A program made the translations under genes and the position numbers. From Bacteroidales bacterium (GTDB taxonomy: Bacteria; Bacteroidota; Bacteroidia; Bacteroidales; UBA4181): a stretch of DNA of 9,171 nucleotides. How positions within the stretch are numbered: the stretch's first letter is position 1; the number at the start of each line of letters is the position of its first letter. A model generated the notes under the pieces. The model had not been told where the DNA came from and ran no database searches. It saw nothing but the letters and a program-made list of their open reading frames with translations. The stretch is from positions 1 through 9,171 of the forward strand of contig JAQVSH010000061.1 of the NCBI GenBank assembly GCA_028700615.1. Direction: 5' to 3'. This document shows positions 6,241 to 9,171 of this stretch, one piece after another.

Positions 6241-6804
6241 TCAGATGGTCATGATTTCCGCTTCTTTTTTGGCAAGAATTTCTTCTACTTTTTTGTAATA
6301 TTGATCGGTGAGTTTTTCGACTCTGGCTTCGGCATCTTTTGCCATATCTTCTTCTAATCCGCTCTTAGACAGTTTCTTATAGGATTCAATGGCTTCTCTT
6401 CTGGCATTTCTGATGCTAATCTTGGCTATTTCGGTTTCTGATTTGCTTTGTTTGACCAATCCTTTCCTTCTTTCTTCTGTCAGAGGCGGGATGCTAAGCC
6501 GGATCATTTCTCCGTTATTCATGGGGGTTAAACCGATATTGGCGGCAAAAATAGCTTTTTCTATGACATCGATCAGCTTTTTATCCCACGGTTGTATGGT
6601 AATTGTGCGGGCGTCCGGAGTATTGATGTTAGCAGCCTGAGAGAGAGGCGTGTTCACTCCGTAGAACTCTACCGTAATTCCTTCCAGCATTTGCGGAGAA
6701 GCCTTCCCTGCACGCAATTTCAGCAGTTCGCTGCTTAGGTGTGTAGCGGCTTTTTCCATTTTTTCATGGGCTTCTTCATAGTAAAAGTCTACTTCATCCT
6801 TCAT
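6241..6804 (-). CDS. frr: ribosome recycling factor
   Basis: RRF, with EF-G, splits post-termination ribosomes in the cytoplasm. The ATG at 6804 gives 187 residues, the usual family length (about 185), starting MKDEVDFYYEEAHEKMEKA. Conserved parts are LRAGKASPQML (the Arg-rich contact in helix 1), NINTPDARTITIQPWD leading into domain II, and NNGEMIRLSIPPLTEERRK returning to the long C-terminal helices. An upstream in-frame ATG at 6873 would add 23 residues (MSFYARREKLFSIF...) that have no counterpart in the family and cover almost the whole gap to pyrH, so it was not chosen. The gene lies 72 bp downstream of pyrH. The gap contains a TATATTTA (-7-like, 6838-6831) but no good -33 element. Confidence 0.95.
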   Translation of the reverse strand: MKDEVDFYYEEAHEKMEKAATHLSSELLKLRAGKASPQMLEGITVEFYGVNTPLSQAANINTPDARTITIQPWDKKLIDVIEKAIFAANIGLTPMNNGEMIRLSIPPLTEERRKGLVKQSKSETEIAKISIRNARREAIESYKKLSKSGLEEDMAKDAEARVEKLTDQYYKKVEEILAKKEAEIMTI

Positions 6805-6876
6805 AGGTCCATCAGTTTTCAGTGTTAGTGTAAATATAGAAAAAAGTTTTTCTCTTCTGGCATAAAATGACAAATA

Positions 6877-7587
6877 TCAGGGTCTGACAAGGGTTCCTGC
6901 AGATTCTCCTTTAAGCAACCGAAGCAAATTTCCCTCGAGGTTCATATCAAAAACAATGATTGGCAATTTGTTTTCCCTGCACAGGGTAATGGCTGTCAAA
7001 TCCATAATCTGCAACCCCCGGGCATATGTTTCTTCCATGGTAATCTCAGAAAAACGAATGGCATCGCTATATTTCTCAGGGTCTTTGTCATAGATTCCAT
7101 CCACCCGGGTTCCCTTGAGAAGAATATCGGCATCCATTTCAATAGCTCTTAAAGCCGAAGCGGTATCCGTTGTAAAAAAAGGATTTCCCGTGCCTGCGGA
7201 GAATATAACAATCTCATGGTTTCGGAAGGCTTCTTCTACGGTCCGTTTATTATAAAACTCTCCGACCGGTTCCATCCGGATGGCAGTCAGTACCCGATTG
7301 GGAACCCCCAGGCTCTCAAGAGCAGAGCTTAGGGCCAGTCCGTTAATAACCGTCGCAAGCATACCCATATAGTCGCCTTTGATCCGGTCAAATCCATGAT
7401 TTGTTCCCTGTAGTCCGCGAAAGATATTTCCTCCCCCGATAACAATTCCTATTTTGACATCCAGCGCTGAAGCTGCTTTAATCTGTCTGGCATAGGTCAT
7501 TAAACGATCACTGTCTATCCCGTAGGATTTTGAGGCCATCAGAGCCTCTCCGCTTAGTTTAAGCAGTATTCTTTTGTATGCAGCCAT
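6877..7587 (-). CDS. pyrH: UMP kinase
   Basis: PyrH phosphorylates UMP to UDP with ATP in pyrimidine nucleotide synthesis. It belongs to the bacterial hexameric amino-acid-kinase fold and is unrelated to eukaryotic UMP/CMP kinases. The 236-residue length is typical. Motifs include KLSGEAL (10-16) for phosphate binding, GGGNIFRG (51-58), GDYMGMLAT (71-79) with the UMP-contacting Asp72, AGTGNPFFTTDTA (131-143), and KGTRVDGIYDKDP (158-170) at the ATP site. It keeps its standard place after tsf and before frr. However, a terminator and its own promoter separate it from tsf, so it probably heads a pyrH-frr-lgt unit. Confidence 0.96.
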   Translation of the reverse strand: MAAYKRILLKLSGEALMASKSYGIDSDRLMTYARQIKAASALDVKIGIVIGGGNIFRGLQGTNHGFDRIKGDYMGMLATVINGLALSSALESLGVPNRVLTAIRMEPVGEFYNKRTVEEAFRNHEIVIFSAGTGNPFFTTDTASALRAIEMDADILLKGTRVDGIYDKDPEKYSDAIRFSEITMEETYARGLQIMDLTAITLCRENKLPIIVFDMNLEGNLLRLLKGESAGTLVRP

Positions 7588-7600
7588 GGTCTGTTTTTTA

Positions 7601-7635
7601 CAAAGATATGGATTGATAGGGTTTATAAAAACAAA
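7601..7635 (-). promoter_or_regulatory. promoter for pyrH
   Basis: On the minus strand, TATCTTTG at 7608-7601 is a perfect TAnnTTTG -7 element. TTTG at 7635-7632 lies 23 nt upstream, slightly longer than the usual 19-21, and TTTT at 7631-7628 gives 19. The upstream element is formed by the U-tract of the tsf terminator. Transcription would start near 7596, leaving only about 9 nt before the pyrH ATG at 7587. Confidence 0.6.
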
Positions 7636-7662
7636 AAAAACCGCGTTAACGCGGTTTTTTTT
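7633..7662 (-). terminator. intrinsic terminator after tsf
   Basis: The perfect palindrome CCGCGTTAACGCGG at 7641-7654 is flanked by A8 (7633-7640) and T8 (7655-7662), so it forms a GC-rich hairpin with a U8 tract. It lies 26 bp past the tsf stop and ends the rpsB-tsf transcript. The symmetry allows function in both directions. Confidence 0.92.
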
Positions 7663-7680
7663 ATCGTAGCTTATATTTTA

Positions 7681-8520
7681 TTATGCTCCGAGTTGCTGAC
7701 GGATAAATTCCGTGGGAGCCAATCCTTTATCTACTGAATTAATGTATTCGGCAACGGTGTGTTTGTTGTCCTTAATAAATTCCTGGTTGAGCAAAGTGTT
7801 TTCTTTAAAGAATTTTTCCAGTTTACCTTCAGTAATTCTCTCCAGAATGTTTTCGGGTTTACCTGCGTTCTTAGGATCATTTTTAGTTTGATCCAGCGCA
7901 ATTTCTTTTTCTTTTTCAATTACTTTGGCAGGAACATTGGCTTTGTCGACAGCCACAGGATTCATAGCCGCAACCTGCATAGCAACATCTTTACCTACCT
8001 GCAGGTCAGCAAGTTTTTTATTGAAACCGACTAAGGCTACCAATTTGTTCCCGGGATGAATGTAAGGAACTACCTGGGCTGCATTAAGCATTCCAAAAAA
8101 CGAAAGTTCAATTTTTTCCCCGATGGTGGCAAGTCTTTGGTTGATGCCATCAGCAATAGATACCCCGTTTAAAGTAATTTTCTTAAGGGCTTCTATATCT
8201 GCAGGCTTCTGATCAATCGCTGCCTGAAGAATTTCTCCGGTGAATTTGATGAAGTCTTCATTTTTTGAAACAAAGTCAGTCTCGCAGTTTAACACTACAA
8301 CGGCTCCTGTTGTTCCGTCAGCATTTACACCGGCCAAAGCACATCCTTCATCAGCACTGCGATCAGCACGCTTGTTGGCGATCAATTGACCTTTTTTACG
8401 GATGACATCAACGGCTTTTTCGTAATCACCGTTGGCTTCTTCGAGAGCTTTCTTGCAGTCCATCATGCCTGCTCCCGTCATTTTTCTCAGTTTTGCTACT
8501 TCTGTTGCGCTGATAGCCAT
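7681..8520 (-). CDS. tsf: translation elongation factor Ts
   Basis: EF-Ts is the guanine-nucleotide exchange factor that regenerates EF-Tu-GTP in the cytoplasm. The 279-residue protein is close to the E. coli length (283). The N-terminal UBA-like helical module (about 4-42) contains the signature LRKMTGAGMMDCKKAL. The second signature, NCETDFVSKN (78-87), includes the TDFV segment that contacts EF-Tu. The two core subdomains follow, and the C-terminus ends in a short helical part (FIRQQLGA). It starts 24 bp after the rpsB stop, the usual operon order, with no terminator between them. Intrinsic termination occurs just downstream. Confidence 0.96.
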   Translation of the reverse strand: MAISATEVAKLRKMTGAGMMDCKKALEEANGDYEKAVDVIRKKGQLIANKRADRSADEGCALAGVNADGTTGAVVVLNCETDFVSKNEDFIKFTGEILQAAIDQKPADIEALKKITLNGVSIADGINQRLATIGEKIELSFFGMLNAAQVVPYIHPGNKLVALVGFNKKLADLQVGKDVAMQVAAMNPVAVDKANVPAKVIEKEKEIALDQTKNDPKNAGKPENILERITEGKLEKFFKENTLLNQEFIKDNKHTVAEYINSVDKGLAPTEFIRQQLGA

Positions 8521-8544
8521 GGTATATTTTTTAAATTTTGTTGA

Positions 8545-9171
8545 TTATTCTTCGTCTTTAATTTTGGGAGCCGATCTTTTGATCTTTTCCTTCACCGCAA
8601 CGATTTCTTCGTCAGGGTTGTCGTTTTTACGAATAACTGCCTTTTTTACTTTAGCCTTTTCGGTTTTAACGGCTGCGTCTTTGGCTTCTTCTTTCTCCCG
8701 TTCGAGTTTGCGTTCTCCGAGTCCTTCACGGATGGCATCGGTTACTACATCTACAATGACGCCTACAGAATTGGAGGCATCGTCATTGGCAGGAATCGGA
8801 AAATCAACCAGATCAGGATCTGAGTTGGTATCTACCATACCGAAAACCGGAATATTTAAACGGCGGGCTTCACTGACAGCAATGTGTTCTTTGCAAATAT
8901 CAACCACAAAGAGGGCTGCAGGAAGACGGGAAAGATCAGCAATACTCCCCAGATTCTTTTCAAGTTTTTCACGTTGACGGGTAATCTGGAGTTTTTCTCT
9001 CTTAGAGAGCGCGTCAAAAGTTCCATCCGTATTCATTTTATCAATGGATCCCATTTTTTTGACTGCTTTACGGATAGTTGGAAAGTTGGTCAGCATTCCA
9101 CCGGGCCAGCGTTCTGTAACGTAAGGCATATTTACGGCAGAAACTTTCTGTGCAACGATGTCCTTGGCCTG
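8545..9171 (-). CDS. rpsB: 30S ribosomal protein S2, 5' end beyond window
   Basis: The frame is open to the right edge, and 208 residues are visible, starting QAKDIVAQKV. By comparison with E. coli S2, roughly 75 N-terminal residues are missing. Landmarks are ERWPGGMLTNFPTIRKAVKKM, LPAALFVVDICKEHIAVSEA and VDTNSDPDLVDFPIPANDDA, all core S2 segments for binding the 16S rRNA head-platform region. The internal ATG at 9129 is not the true start, since conserved family sequence continues upstream of it. The C-terminus carries a charged Lys/Glu/Ala-rich extension of about 50 residues after the core. It heads the unit with tsf. Confidence 0.96.
   Translation of the reverse strand, partial: QAKDIVAQKVSAVNMPYVTERWPGGMLTNFPTIRKAVKKMGSIDKMNTDGTFDALSKREKLQITRQREKLEKNLGSIADLSRLPAALFVVDICKEHIAVSEARRLNIPVFGMVDTNSDPDLVDFPIPANDDASNSVGVIVDVVTDAIREGLGERKLEREKEEAKDAAVKTEKAKVKKAVIRKNDNPDEEIVAVKEKIKRSAPKIKDEE

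Noticed and set aside
6805..6873. Upstream in-frame ATG that would extend frr by 23 residues
   Set aside because: The extension has no counterpart in ribosome recycling factors, and the start at 6804 gives the normal family length.
8432..8977. Long plus-strand open frame opposite rpsB and tsf
   Set aside because: It lies antisense across two certain core genes and encodes a low-complexity Ser/Ala/Thr-rich product that mirrors their codons.
1..9171. CRISPR array, tRNA, rRNA, insertion sequence or phage gene
   Set aside because: No regularly spaced repeats, tRNA-like cloverleaf, transposase or terminal inverted repeats were seen on either strand.

Overview
This window reads as a chromosomal stretch from a member of the Bacteroidota, most likely the order Bacteroidales. 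The main reasons are an NVEALA-type secreted peptide paired with a beta-propeller lipoprotein, a plug-and-barrel outer membrane protein with an N-terminal carboxypeptidase-regulatory domain, promoter-like sequences of the Bacteroidetes form TTTG / TAnnTTTG, and almost no Shine-Dalgarno sites in front of the genes. Genus cannot be fixed from this window alone.

Left part (1-1253, minus strand): a lipoprotein of the 6-bladed beta-propeller kind (3' end beyond the window) preceded by an 87-residue secreted, cysteine-rich peptide of the NVEALA type. The two genes are separated by 125 bp that contain a strong 16-bp stem-loop. Upstream of the peptide lies 474 bp (1254-1727) without a confident gene. 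It is unusually structured: nested hairpins, a second long hairpin, an imperfect 27-bp direct repeat and a small ORF that appears to be broken by one base. This is the least explained part of the window.

Middle (1728-5330): an 821-residue outer membrane beta-barrel protein of the TonB-receptor type (minus strand) and, divergently, a secreted endonuclease/exonuclease/phosphatase-fold hydrolase (plus strand). The 294 bp between them holds a good Bacteroidetes-type promoter for each. No SusD-like partner is present, so this is not a standard SusCD pair.

Right part (5345-9171, minus strand): conserved core genes in transcription order rpsB (5' end beyond the window), tsf, pyrH, frr, lgt. They encode ribosomal protein S2, elongation factor Ts, UMP kinase, ribosome recycling factor and prolipoprotein diacylglyceryl transferase. 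A clear intrinsic terminator after tsf and a promoter directly upstream of pyrH divide this cluster into rpsB-tsf and pyrH-frr-lgt. Lgt would modify lipoproteins such as the propeller protein at the left end, but the two loci are not otherwise linked.
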